Source: an uncultured Caulobacteraceae bacterium (GTDB taxonomy: Bacteria > Pseudomonadota > Alphaproteobacteria > Caulobacterales > Caulobacteraceae). Taken from it: a DNA stretch of 16,360 nt. A program made the position numbers and the translations under genes. The stretch lies in assembly GCA_937952995.1 (NCBI GenBank), contig CALFYB010000261.1, positions 1 through 16,360 of the forward strand. Reading direction: 5' to 3'. Shown in pieces: positions 1 to 7,771 of the stretch (position 1 is its first letter; every line of letters starts with the position of its first letter). Under the pieces are notes generated by a model. That model ran no database searches, was not told where the DNA came from, and worked only from the letters and a program-made list of their open reading frames with translations.

Positions 1-153
1 GAGGCGGCCAATAATGGCCAGATGATCCATGCGATCAATCCCAAGTCCAAGGTGGCAGAGGGCCTGAACCGGCTCGCCCAGATGATCAGTCGCCGGGAAG
101 GTCCGACCTCCGCAAAAGCGTCTCTTCTTTCCAGCCTGTTCAAGCGTTCTTAG
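1..153 (+). CDS. cpaE: CpaE (TadZ-like) pilus assembly protein, C-terminal end only
   Basis: The first frame is open from base 1 to a TAG at 151-153 and gives the last 50 residues of a protein cut by the window edge. It begins EAANNGQMIHAINPKSKVAEGL and ends in a basic SLFKRS tail. The Asn-Asn-Gly-Gln-Met-Ile segment followed by a short helix rich in Lys and Leu is what I know from the C-terminus of CpaE/TadZ, the MinD/ParA-like ATPase that localises the Tad pilus machine at the cell pole. Its place directly before cpaF is the standard Tad operon order and supports the call. The ATPase domain itself lies outside the window, so nothing can be said about its catalytic residues. The stop is 9 bases before the cpaF start, so the two are probably co-transcribed. 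Confidence 0.8.
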   Translation, partial: EAANNGQMIHAINPKSKVAEGLNRLAQMISRREGPTSAKASLLSSLFKRS

Positions 154-162
154 GTCCCATCG

Positions 163-1713
163 ATGTTTGGCAAGCGCCCCCTTTCAGCCGATGACGGCCC
201 CTCAACTTCGGTGCGATCAGACGCGCGTCCAAGCGAAGCGCCTTCCTTAGACCAGGCAGGAGGCCCAGCCCGGCAGGCGCTGTCCACGTCGTCCAAACCG
301 ACGACAATAGGCCCTGCCCCCATCGAGGCGACCGCAGCCAAGATGCGGGCCGCGACCGAGAAATTGAAAGCTCAATCCGGGGCCAAATCCCTATCCCAGA
401 ACGCGGCTACGGCGGCCACGGACTCGGGCTCCGTTGAGCGGGCCCAATATTACCAAGCCACCAAGTCGCTGATCTTCTCGACCCTCATCACGACTATTGA
501 TCTGCCAGAACTGGCCCAGATGTCGGCCTCCGTCGCGGCCGAAGAGATCCGAGAAATCGTCGCTGAGTTGGTGGTCCTAAAGAACGTCACCCTGTCCTCC
601 GCCGAGCAGGACATGCTGGTGCAGGACATCATCAACGACGTCTTGGGGTATGGACCGCTGGAGCCCCTCCTGATGCGCGACGACATTGCAGACATCATGG
701 TCAATGGGGCTAACCGGGTCTTCATTGAGGTCAATGGCAAGGTTCAACTGACCAACATCCGGTTTCGCGACAACACCCAGCTGATGAATATCTGTCAGCG
801 GATTGTCTCGCAGGTCGGCCGACGGGTCGATGAGAGCTCGCCCATCTGTGACGCCCGCCTGCCCGATGGCAGCCGCGTCAATGTCATTGCCCCACCCTTG
901 GCGATTGATGGCCCCACCCTGACCATCCGCAAGTTCAAGAAAGACAAGCTGACCATGCGCAATCTGGTCGATTTCAAATCGATCAGTCCGGATGGTGCCC
1001 GCGTCCTGAAGGTTATCAGCGCCTGTCGGTGCAACATCCTGATCTCGGGCGGCACAGGCTCAGGCAAGACCACCTTGCTCAACAGCCTGACCTATTTCAT
1101 CGACCCGACCGAGCGGATCGTCACCTGCGAGGACGCCGCCGAACTGCAACTCCAGCAGCCCCATGTCGTGCGCCTTGAAACCCGCCCGCCGAACCTAGAA
1201 GGCAGCGGGGCCATCACCATGCGCGATCTGGTCAAGAACTGCCTGCGCATGAGGCCCGAGCGGATCATCGTCGGCGAGGTCCGGGGACCTGAAGCGTTTG
1301 ACCTGCTGCAGGCCATGAATACCGGCCATGACGGCTCGATGGGCACCTTGCACGCCAACTCACCGCGCGAAGCCATCAGCCGCCTTGAATCGATGATCAC
1401 CATGGGCGGCTACGGCCTGCCATCAAAGAATATCCGCGAAATGATCGCGGGCTCGGTCGACATCATCATTCAAGCGACCCGCCTTCGCGATGGCTCGCGC
1501 CGCATCACCCACATTACCGAGGTGGTTGGCCTAGAGGGCGACGTCATCATCACCCAAGACCTGTTTGTCTTCGAGATCACCGGCGAGGACGAGAACGGCC
1601 GCCTGATCGGGAAGCACAAGTCCACCGGCATCGGCCGTCCGCGCTTTTGGGACCGCGCCAAATATTACGGGCTTGAGCGCAAGCTCGCCGATGCTTTGGC
1701 CGCATCGGAATAG
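163..1713 (+). CDS. cpaF: Tad pilus secretion ATPase CpaF (TadA)
   Basis: A 516-residue hexameric secretion ATPase of the VirB11/GspE family that powers assembly of Tad (Flp) pili at the cytoplasmic face of the inner membrane. Residues about 1-95 are a low-complexity, Ser/Ala/Pro-rich tail, probably disordered. From about residue 100 the TadA N-terminal domain follows (VLGYGPLEPLL, DIMVNGANRVFIE). The Walker A loop GGTGSGKTT is at 296-304 with Lys302. The Walker B region RPERIIVGEVRG is at 364-375 with the catalytic Glu at 372, followed by the His box GHDGSMGTLHAN. All expected ATPase motifs are present, so it should be active. Length matches CpaF proteins with an N-terminal extension. The ATG at 163 follows cpaE by 9 bases with only a weak ribosome binding site, which suggests translation coupled to cpaE. 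tadB starts 2 bases after its stop. Confidence 0.96.
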   Translation: MFGKRPLSADDGPSTSVRSDARPSEAPSLDQAGGPARQALSTSSKPTTIGPAPIEATAAKMRAATEKLKAQSGAKSLSQNAATAATDSGSVERAQYYQATKSLIFSTLITTIDLPELAQMSASVAAEEIREIVAELVVLKNVTLSSAEQDMLVQDIINDVLGYGPLEPLLMRDDIADIMVNGANRVFIEVNGKVQLTNIRFRDNTQLMNICQRIVSQVGRRVDESSPICDARLPDGSRVNVIAPPLAIDGPTLTIRKFKKDKLTMRNLVDFKSISPDGARVLKVISACRCNILISGGTGSGKTTLLNSLTYFIDPTERIVTCEDAAELQLQQPHVVRLETRPPNLEGSGAITMRDLVKNCLRMRPERIIVGEVRGPEAFDLLQAMNTGHDGSMGTLHANSPREAISRLESMITMGGYGLPSKNIREMIAGSVDIIIQATRLRDGSRRITHITEVVGLEGDVIITQDLFVFEITGEDENGRLIGKHKSTGIGRPRFWDRAKYYGLERKLADALAASE

Positions 1714-1715
1714 GC

Positions 1716-2690
1716 ATGGACAGTGCCCCCATAGTCCTTTTGATCTCCATCCTGACCTTCACGATGGTCGGGGCGCTTGGGCTCGTTCTGGCGGGCGGCA
1801 GTAAGCCCAGTGGCCGGATGATCAAGCGCGCCAGCGCCATGGCCGCCGCAACCTCCCTTGCGCGAGCCGGGACGGCCCCGGTCAAGGGGCGGCGGCGGCA
1901 GATGCTCAAGACCTTGCGGGGGCAAACCAAAGCACAAGTCAAAGCCACCCAATCGATCGAGGCCCAGATCCAGCAGGCGGGCCTAAAGATCACCCCTCGA
2001 TATTTCCTCATTATGAGCGTTGGGTTTGGGCTAGGCATCCTCGTCTTGAGCCTTCTGCTCAAGGTGAAGCCAATCCTCTGCCTCGGCTTTGGCTTTGCTG
2101 CGGGCTTTGGTTTGCCAAGGTGGGTGCTGGGCACCCTCGCCAAGCGGCGCTTGAAACAGTTTACCGAGGCCTTTCCCGACGCCATCGACATCATTGTCCG
2201 GGGTATCCGCTCGGGCCTGCCTTTGAACGACTGCCTAAAGATCATCGGGCACGAATGCCCCGAGCCGTTGGCGGGTGAGTTTCGGCGGCTGGTCGAGACC
2301 ATGACCTTGGGCGGATCGGTGGAAATGGCCTTAGCGCAAATGTCAGCGCGCATCCCGACCCAAGAACTTCGGTTCTTCACCGTCGTCCTAACGATCCAGC
2401 AAAAGGCGGGCGGCAATCTGGGCGAGGCCCTAGGCAACCTGTCGAGCGTTCTGCGTGCCCGCAAGCTCATGCGCGAGAAGATCAAGGCCCTATCGTCAGA
2501 AGCGACGGCGTCGGCCTTTATCATCGGGTCCATGCCGCCCGCTGTGATCATCCTGATCAGCGTCACTTCTCCGGCCTACATGTCGCTGATGTTCACCGTG
2601 CCCAAGGGACAACTGATGTTGCTTGGTGGCCTGATTTGGATGTCGCTCGGCATTTTCGTGATGCGCCGAATGATCAATTTTCAGATTTAG
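1716..2690 (+). CDS. tadB: Tad pilus inner-membrane platform protein TadB (CpaG)
   Basis: A 324-residue integral membrane protein of the GspF (T2SSF) family. In Tad systems TadB and TadC together form the inner-membrane platform on which CpaF acts. Residues about 5-27 are a first membrane segment, a basic cytoplasmic stretch follows, then hydrophobic segments near 105-145. The T2SSF domain begins at FPDAIDIIVRGIRSGLPL and runs through EFRRLVETMTLGGSVEMALA and QQKAGGNLGEALGNLSSVLRARK. Two C-terminal membrane segments (AFIIGSMPPAVIILISV; LMLLGGLIWMSLGIFV) close the protein. This domain order and the four membrane regions are the usual TadB plan. The ATG at 1716 is 2 bases after the cpaF stop, so translational coupling is likely. 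The tadC start is 8 bases past the tadB stop. Confidence 0.94.
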   Translation: MDSAPIVLLISILTFTMVGALGLVLAGGSKPSGRMIKRASAMAAATSLARAGTAPVKGRRRQMLKTLRGQTKAQVKATQSIEAQIQQAGLKITPRYFLIMSVGFGLGILVLSLLLKVKPILCLGFGFAAGFGLPRWVLGTLAKRRLKQFTEAFPDAIDIIVRGIRSGLPLNDCLKIIGHECPEPLAGEFRRLVETMTLGGSVEMALAQMSARIPTQELRFFTVVLTIQQKAGGNLGEALGNLSSVLRARKLMREKIKALSSEATASAFIIGSMPPAVIILISVTSPAYMSLMFTVPKGQLMLLGGLIWMSLGIFVMRRMINFQI

Positions 2691-2698
2691 GGGCCGTT

Positions 2699-3676
2699 AT
2701 GAGTTTTGCCGAGACGGTTCTAGACCCCAACAACATGCTCACAGCCCTTGTGGGCATTATGACCTTCGCGACGATCCTGACCCTGTCCTCACCACTTTTT
2801 GGGCGCGGCACACTGGAAAAGCGCATGAAGTTGGTCACTCGCCAACGGGAGGATCTGCGCCGTCAAAGCCGCGAGGCGCTGGCCAAAAAGAGCCGCTCGA
2901 GTTTGCGCCACACGGACGAGGGTTTTTTCAAAGGGGTGGTCGACGCGCTCAATTTGCGGCGCTTGCTCGAAGATCCCAAGGTCATCGAAAATCTTGCGGG
3001 CGCAGGCTTTCGCGGGCTTCGTCCGGTCACGACCTTCTATTTCTTTCGGTTTTCCATGCCCTTCATTTCGGCAGGTTTCGTTAGTTTCTATCTGTTTTTC
3101 ATCCACGGTTTCGGGCTGCCAACCCTGACCAAGATTTGCGCCTGTTTGGGATCGCTGACTGTCGGGTTCTATCTGCCCAACCTCTACATCACCAATGCCG
3201 CGACCAAGCGGCGGGACGTCATCATTGCGGCCTGGCCTGATGCTTTGGACCTGCTGCTGATCTGCGTGGAGTCCGGGATGTCCATTGAGGTCGCGATGCA
3301 AAAGGTTGGACAAGAGATTGGCCCGACCTCCATCGCGCTCGCCGAAGAACTGATCTTGCTCGTCGCCGAGTTGAGCTTCCTGCCTGAGCGGCGGATGGCC
3401 TATGAGGGGCTTGCCAAGCGGGTCAACCATCCAGGCATCAAGTCGGTGACAACGGCCATGATCCAGGCCGAGCGCTATGGCACACCGCTGGGCAATGCCT
3501 TGCGGGTCATGGCCAAAGAAAATCGCGAACTGCGCCTTTCGGCAGCCGAGAAGAAGGCAGCCGCCTTGCCCGCCCAGCTGACGGTGCCGATGATCCTGTT
3601 CTTCTTGCCGGTCCTGTTCACAGTGATACTCGGCCCGGCGATCATCAAGGTTCAGGAGTTGTTGGGCAAACAGTAG
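2699..3676 (+). CDS. tadC: Tad pilus inner-membrane platform protein TadC (CpaH)
   Basis: A 325-residue GspF-family membrane protein, paralogous to and partner of TadB. The reading frame is open upstream to an ATG at 2636 inside tadB. I prefer the ATG at 2699 because it lies 8 bases after the tadB stop, has an AGGGG ribosome binding site just upstream and begins with the hydrophobic N-terminus expected of TadC. Residues about 13-30 form the first membrane segment, then come a basic region and two membrane segments near 110-165. The T2SSF domain starts at AAWPDALDLLLICVESGMS and includes AELSFLPERRMAYEGLAKRV and MIQAERYGTPLGNALRVMAKE. A final hydrophobic helix (TVPMILFFLPVLFTVILGPA) ends the protein. 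It is the last gene of the + strand pilus run, followed directly by a hairpin. Confidence 0.94.
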   Translation: MSFAETVLDPNNMLTALVGIMTFATILTLSSPLFGRGTLEKRMKLVTRQREDLRRQSREALAKKSRSSLRHTDEGFFKGVVDALNLRRLLEDPKVIENLAGAGFRGLRPVTTFYFFRFSMPFISAGFVSFYLFFIHGFGLPTLTKICACLGSLTVGFYLPNLYITNAATKRRDVIIAAWPDALDLLLICVESGMSIEVAMQKVGQEIGPTSIALAEELILLVAELSFLPERRMAYEGLAKRVNHPGIKSVTTAMIQAERYGTPLGNALRVMAKENRELRLSAAEKKAAALPAQLTVPMILFFLPVLFTVILGPAIIKVQELLGKQ

Positions 3677-3715
3677 GCCGTCTCAAGGCCGAGGTGTCAG
3701 GCTTGAGACGGCTTT
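3677..3715. terminator. Bidirectional hairpin between tadC and tadD
   Basis: An 11-bp perfect inverted repeat has arms GCCGTCTCAAG at 3677-3687 and CTTGAGACGGC at 3702-3712, separated by 14 bases. On + it is followed by TTT only, so the U tract is weak. It begins immediately after the tadC stop and covers the last codons and the stop of tadD on -. It probably ends tadC transcription and shields the convergent genes from read-through, but the short T run leaves room for a different role such as 3' end protection. Confidence 0.6.
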
Positions 3716-4543
3716 CAGATAGGCCAGATTATTATCAGCCAGGGCGGGAGGTAGGGTCTCGCGTAAGATCTTTTCGGCCTCTCCAATCTTGCCCTGATAG
3801 CCCAGCACCAAACTAAGATTTTGATGGATCTGTATGGTCGCCCCGGGCTGGCTCACCGCCTTACGCAGCAGGCCCTCGGCGCGGCCATAATCACCCCTGC
3901 CTGCGTAGTAGAGGGCCAGATTGGACAGGACCGCCGGATTGTCTCGCGATAGTTTAAGGGCCTGCACATAGGCACCGATGGCATCAGCATCCCGGCCAAC
4001 CTGTTCATAGGCCGCGCCAAGCAGAGACAAGGGCCGCCAGTCCCTAGGTTTCAGGGCTGCTGCCTGTTTCGCCAGATCGATGGCATAGAACCCCTGACCC
4101 GACGCCGTATAGGCCCGCGCGCATTCCATCAGCGCATCATAAGCCTTGGGATCGGACACCAAGACCTGCTTGGCTGTCTCTACTGCCTCATCATATTGGC
4201 CAAGACCCCGCAAGGCGGCTGCAAGACGGGTTCCCGCCTCTAGGTCGGTCTCATCCAGACCATATTGCTGCGCCCAGAACCCTGCTCGGGCCAAGGGATC
4301 GAGCCGGTCGGCCTGCTGGCGATCTTTCGCCGTTGCCCGGGCATTGGGCGCGGGCTTGGCCGGAGCATCCTTGGCAATAGGCTTCGCGATGGATGGGGTG
4401 GGAACTGCCGGTTCAGATGCCCAAACGACGGCCGGAACAGCAAGGCTTAACCCCAAGATTACAGTCAATCCCGCCGCTACCGCGATCTGATGCGGCCTAG
4501 GGCTTGCGAGGGGGGTGCGTGTGGGACACATGAGAGGTAACAT
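3683..4543 (-). CDS. tadD: Tad pilus TPR protein TadD
   Basis: A secreted or lipoprotein-like tetratricopeptide protein of about 286 residues. TadD is a periplasmic/outer-membrane-associated factor needed for Tad pilus assembly, probably by supporting the RcpA secretin. After a hydrophobic N-terminal segment (IAVAAGLTVILGLSLAVPAVVWA) comes an Ala/Lys/Pro-rich linker, then TPR units from about residue 95 to 275, for example LAAALRGLGQYDEAVETAKQ, YDALMECARAYTASGQ, SLLGAAYEQVGRDADAIGAY, SNLALYYAGRGDYGRAEGLL and NLSLVLGYQGKIGEAEKIL. I chose the ATG at 4541-4543, which has GGAG about 10 bases upstream. The frame is open further, to a TTG at 4580-4582, and another ATG lies at 4529-4531. The gene faces tadC, whereas in many Tad loci tadD lies on the same strand as tadB and tadC. 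Confidence 0.85.
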   Translation of the reverse strand: MLPLMCPTRTPLASPRPHQIAVAAGLTVILGLSLAVPAVVWASEPAVPTPSIAKPIAKDAPAKPAPNARATAKDRQQADRLDPLARAGFWAQQYGLDETDLEAGTRLAAALRGLGQYDEAVETAKQVLVSDPKAYDALMECARAYTASGQGFYAIDLAKQAAALKPRDWRPLSLLGAAYEQVGRDADAIGAYVQALKLSRDNPAVLSNLALYYAGRGDYGRAEGLLRKAVSQPGATIQIHQNLSLVLGYQGKIGEAEKILRETLPPALADNNLAYLKAVSSLTPRP

Positions 4544-4635
4544 CCTTCGAATGCTCCGATCACTATCTCTAAGTGCGTTCAATTAAGTGTTAACCCAAGC
4601 GGGTTTTCGATTGATCTTGTCTGTAAAGGTTTTGC
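4544..4635. promoter_or_regulatory. Divergent intergenic region tadD / aminopeptidase
   Basis: These bases separate two divergent genes and so must hold both start regions unless the tadD TTG start is used. The segment around 4581-4592 is AT-rich and contains TTAA twice, 3 bases apart (TTAAGTGTTAA). CtrA sites in Caulobacter have the two TTAA halves 7 bases apart, so this is not a standard CtrA box. I do not see a convincing -35/-10 pair on either strand. Confidence 0.35.
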
Positions 4636-6039
4636 ATGTCTGACCTGCTGTCCACGGCCCAAGAGGGCGTCGTTCTGCCTATCCATGCCCTTTATGAGGC
4701 TGACCTTTCGGCTTTTCTGGACCAGCGCCCCGACGCGATGCGCCGTTTCGCTGACATTTCTGGTTTTAAAGGCCGGGCCGGCGAGGTGCTGATCGTTCCG
4801 CTGCCGGACGGTCAGATCGATTGCGTTCTCTTTGGTTTGGGCGCGGCCCCAAAAGGGGTCAGCGCCTTGGATAGCATGGCCTTTCGCGGCTTAGCGACGA
4901 AGCTCCCAGAAGGTCAGTACCAAGTGGCCTCGGCCCCCGCCGGCCATAGCCCAACCGCCATCGCCTTGGCCTGGTTACTCGGCCTCTATGGGTTTACGCG
5001 CTACAAATCGACCAAGTCGCGACCTAAGGCGCGTTTGATTGTGGCGCAGGGTGTTGATGTCGCCGAGATCAGCGCCATCGCAGAGGCCTGCACCCTGGCC
5101 AAAGACATGGTCAACACGCCAGCCAACGATATGGGCCCGGTCGAGATCGAGACCATCGCTCGCGATCTGGCTAAGACCCATAGTGCCACGATCAGCGTCA
5201 TCACCGGCTCAGACCTGCTGACCCAAAACTATCCAGCCGTCCATGCTGTAGGCCGCGCCGCCGATCCTGCCCGCGCCCCCCGAATGATCGAGATCGGTTG
5301 GGGTAAGCCCGATCACCCGCACATCTGCATCATCGGCAAGGGCGTGGTCTTTGATACCGGCGGCCTCGACATGAAGCCCTCGGCGGGCATGAGGTTGATG
5401 AAGAAGGATATGGGCGGCGCGGCCCACGCCTTGGCGCTTGGCCAAATGATCATGAGCCTCGGACTTGCGGTTCGGCTGACCCTACTGGTGCCGGTCGTCG
5501 AAAATGCCATTTCCGGAGATGCGATGCGTCCCGGTGATGTTCTGGCCTCGCGCAAGGGCCTATCGATCGAGGTTGGTAATACGGATGCGGAGGGGCGCCT
5601 GATCCTCGCCGACGCCCTGACCCGCGCCTGCGAGCTTACGCCCGACCTGACCATCGACATGGCCACCCTAACCGGTGCCGCCCGCGTGGCGCTGGGCCCA
5701 CAGGTGATCCCCTTCTATACGCCAGATGATGGTCTCGCGGCTCAGATCGCAGAGGCGGCGCACCTGACCGCCGATCCCCTCTGGCGCATGCCGCTTTGGG
5801 ACGGCTATCGGCCCGCTCTGGACAGCGATATTGCCGACATCAAGAACGATCCCGACGGCTGGGCCCAAGCGGGATCAGTCACCGCAGCGCTCTTCCTGCA
5901 ACGGTTCGCACCCGAAGGGGCCTGGGTCCATCTGGACATATTTGCCTGGAACCCACGCAACCGTCCCGGCTTTCCCAGCGGCGGCGAGGCCCAGGCCATC
6001 CGCGCCCTCTTGGCGATGATCAAGAGCCGCTATCTATGA
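4636..6039 (+). CDS. M17 family leucyl aminopeptidase
   Basis: A 467-residue cytosolic metallo-aminopeptidase that removes N-terminal residues from peptides using two metal ions. All active-site residues of the M17 family can be placed: Lys235 (IGKGVVFDTGG), Asp240, Lys247, Asp258 (KKDMGGA), and Asp317, Glu319 and Arg321 in NTDAEGR. Their spacing (5, 7, 18 and 59 residues) is the same as I know for E. coli PepA (Lys270, Asp275, Lys282, Asp293, Asp352, Glu354, Arg356). The N-terminal domain, before about residue 150, is shorter and different from PepA, as is common for the second M17 class in alphaproteobacteria, so I give no symbol. The TGA stop overlaps the start of the NlpC/P60 gene. The pairing suggests both act on the same pool of peptides, perhaps murein peptides. 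Confidence 0.93.
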   Translation: MSDLLSTAQEGVVLPIHALYEADLSAFLDQRPDAMRRFADISGFKGRAGEVLIVPLPDGQIDCVLFGLGAAPKGVSALDSMAFRGLATKLPEGQYQVASAPAGHSPTAIALAWLLGLYGFTRYKSTKSRPKARLIVAQGVDVAEISAIAEACTLAKDMVNTPANDMGPVEIETIARDLAKTHSATISVITGSDLLTQNYPAVHAVGRAADPARAPRMIEIGWGKPDHPHICIIGKGVVFDTGGLDMKPSAGMRLMKKDMGGAAHALALGQMIMSLGLAVRLTLLVPVVENAISGDAMRPGDVLASRKGLSIEVGNTDAEGRLILADALTRACELTPDLTIDMATLTGAARVALGPQVIPFYTPDDGLAAQIAEAAHLTADPLWRMPLWDGYRPALDSDIADIKNDPDGWAQAGSVTAALFLQRFAPEGAWVHLDIFAWNPRNRPGFPSGGEAQAIRALLAMIKSRYL

Positions 6040-6878
6040 GCACGGCCTTTGATCCTCGGGTCACCGCACTTCGCGGCGATGTCGCATCCGTGGCCCTACA
6101 GGGGCTCGTCGCGGCCAAGTCTTATCAGGCCCCCGTCCCCATGCAGGTGAGCGCCGCTGTTGTGCCCATCCGTGCTGCGCCCGTGGGCGACGCCGAACAG
6201 TGGGACCAGATGATCTTTGGCGAAGGGTTTGACCTCTTGGCCGAGATCGATGGTTTTGGCTGGGGGCAGGCCCACCGCGATGGCTATGTCGGCTATGTCG
6301 CCCTCGATGCCCTCTCGGCACCGGTCCTTAGACCGACCCACAGGGTCAGCGCCCTTCGGACCTACGGCTTTAGCGAGCCGTCCATCAAGTCGGCTCCTAT
6401 GGGCCTCTACAGTCTCAATGCGCTGGTAACAGTGGAAGCGCGAGAAGGGCGGTTCGTCCGCACGGCGCGAGCCGGTTGGTTCGTCGAGAGCCAGCTTGCG
6501 CCCATCGGCCAGTTTGAAACCGATCCTGTAGCCGTCGCCGAACGGTTCTTGGGGGCACCCTATCAGTGGGGGGGACGCGAAAGCCTTGGGCTGGACTGTT
6601 CGGGACTGGTCCAGCAGGCCTTCTATGCCTGCGGGCTAGCCTGTCCGCGCGATACCGACATGCAGATGGCGCAGATCGGTACATCGATTGATGGAACCGC
6701 CTTACGACGTGGCGATCTGGTGTTCTGGAAGGGGCATGTGGGGCTAATGCAGGATGCGGTCACCCTGTTACATGCCAATGCCCACCATATGGCCGTCGAA
6801 AGCGAACCGCTCGATGGCGCGATCAGACGGATTGAGGCGGCGGGGAGTGGTTATCCGACCGCCTTTCGCCGACCCTGA
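6036..6878 (+). CDS. NlpC/P60 family cysteine peptidase with N-terminal SH3-like region
   Basis: A 280-residue peptidase. The start ATG at 6036 overlaps the aminopeptidase stop (ATGA); the frame is open upstream to 5796 inside that gene, but the coupled start is more likely and gives MSTAFDPRV. Residues about 25-160 look like bacterial SH3-type domains (GFGWGQAHRDGYVGYVALDAL; GWFVESQLAPIG). The NlpC/P60 domain follows: RFLGAPYQWGGRESLGLDCSGLVQQAFY with nucleophile Cys188, KGHVGLM with His234 and LHANAHHM with His246. This Cys-His-His set with 12 residues between the two His is the family's catalytic triad. By analogy to YkfC-type enzymes it may cut between D-Glu and diaminopimelate in murein peptides. 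No signal peptide is visible, so it probably acts in the cytoplasm on recycled peptides. Confidence 0.88.
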   Translation: MSTAFDPRVTALRGDVASVALQGLVAAKSYQAPVPMQVSAAVVPIRAAPVGDAEQWDQMIFGEGFDLLAEIDGFGWGQAHRDGYVGYVALDALSAPVLRPTHRVSALRTYGFSEPSIKSAPMGLYSLNALVTVEAREGRFVRTARAGWFVESQLAPIGQFETDPVAVAERFLGAPYQWGGRESLGLDCSGLVQQAFYACGLACPRDTDMQMAQIGTSIDGTALRRGDLVFWKGHVGLMQDAVTLLHANAHHMAVESEPLDGAIRRIEAAGSGYPTAFRRP

Positions 6879-6906
6879 GGGCTGACGAAAGGCTAGATCA
6901 GATCAA

Positions 6907-7548
6907 TTAGGCCGCAGGCTTTGCTGCTGGCGCTGCTGCTGCGGCGGGAGCCGCGGCAGCGTCTGCTGCAGGAGCTGCTGCTGGTGCGGCGGCTGCCGCA
7001 GGGGCAGGAGCCGGGATCGGCAAGGTCGAGCCGAGGCTATGCAGATAGGCAATCATATTGATGCGATCTTCGGGCTTCTTCAGGCCGACGAACGACATCT
7101 TGGTGCCTGCGATATATTTTTGTGGGCCTGTGAGGAACGCGTTCAGGTGCTCATAGTCCCAAGCCGGGGTCTTTTCGCCAAAGGCCTTCATACCGTCAGA
7201 ATAGGCCATGCCTGCGTGGCTACCGGGCTTATGACCAACAACACCGTAAAGGTTTGGACCGACCATCGTGGCACCGCCCTGATTGAAGCTGTGGCAAGAG
7301 GCGCACTTCTTGGCGACGGCCTCGCCCGCAGCGATATCGGCGGTCGGCAGAACCGTACCCCAATCGATCGGCACTTCGGCAACGGCCGCGCCACCTTCAC
7401 CGGCCTCTTCGGCGATGGTGATGGCATAGCCGGGCTTTTCAGCGGGCTCGACCTTATAGACGATGCTCGTCAATTCTTTGAGGCCGACAATGGCCAGTCC
7501 AGTCGCCAAAACGGCGCCAGCGATCTTGTTAAACCCCAGGTCGCTCAT
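6907..7548 (-). CDS. cycM: Membrane-anchored c-type cytochrome (CycM/c552 type)
   Basis: A 213-residue class I cytochrome c held to the inner membrane by an uncleaved N-terminal helix (about residues 9-31), with the heme domain in the periplasm. The heme attachment motif is CASCH at 82-86. The axial Met is probably Met151 in GTKMSFVGLKK, and the usual C-terminal helix follows (EDRINMIAYLHSL). Such proteins carry electrons from the bc1 complex to terminal oxidases. After residue 178 comes a 35-residue tail of almost only Ala and Pro, ending in Lys-Pro-Ala-Ala, which is outside the cytochrome fold. The gene is divergent from kdsB. A short AAAGAA sequence precedes the ATG; no strong ribosome binding site is seen. 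The symbol rests on the domain plan and on my memory that cycM is often divergent from kdsB-pheA in this class. Confidence 0.9.
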   Translation of the reverse strand: MSDLGFNKIAGAVLATGLAIVGLKELTSIVYKVEPAEKPGYAITIAEEAGEGGAAVAEVPIDWGTVLPTADIAAGEAVAKKCASCHSFNQGGATMVGPNLYGVVGHKPGSHAGMAYSDGMKAFGEKTPAWDYEHLNAFLTGPQKYIAGTKMSFVGLKKPEDRINMIAYLHSLGSTLPIPAPAPAAAAAPAAAPAADAAAAPAAAAAPAAKPAA

Positions 7549-7771
7549 GTTCTTTCGTAAGCCCTCTCAGCAGGCAACGGTCCCTGAAGGGAATCCAAGC
7601 CCTGTTCTTGCGTTTGCGTCTCTTACACGCTACCGCCGCTCGTGCAACGTTCCAAATGGCCCGTCAGAGCGACAGGTCCATGAGCCGCGCCAATTGGTCG
7701 CAAATACCGCTGTGTTTGGTACGATTTCAATAGAAGATGTGGACCATCCCTAAGGTTTCGGAATTTTGGCT
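7549..7771. promoter_or_regulatory. Divergent intergenic region cycM / kdsB
   Basis: This 223-base spacer lies between two divergent genes and should contain promoters for both. I found no convincing consensus promoter, no long hairpin and no credible small ORF on either strand. The region is otherwise similar in base composition to its neighbours. Confidence 0.35.

Noticed and set aside
1577..2566. A 329-codon open frame antisense to tadB
   Set aside because: It is rich in Arg, Met and Ser, with no domain, and lies opposite a clear TadB gene; this is the shadow frame expected in GC-rich DNA.
2636..2698. N-terminal extension of TadC inside tadB
   Set aside because: The extra 21 residues are polar and unlike TadC; the ATG at 2699 has a better ribosome binding site.
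4583..4595. Possible CtrA box in TTAA-GTG-TTAA
   Set aside because: The two TTAA halves are 3 bases apart, not the 7 required by the consensus.
5796..6035. N-terminal extension of the NlpC/P60 protein inside the aminopeptidase gene
   Set aside because: The added 80 residues are Arg/Ser-rich shadow sequence; the coupled ATG at 6036 explains the start.
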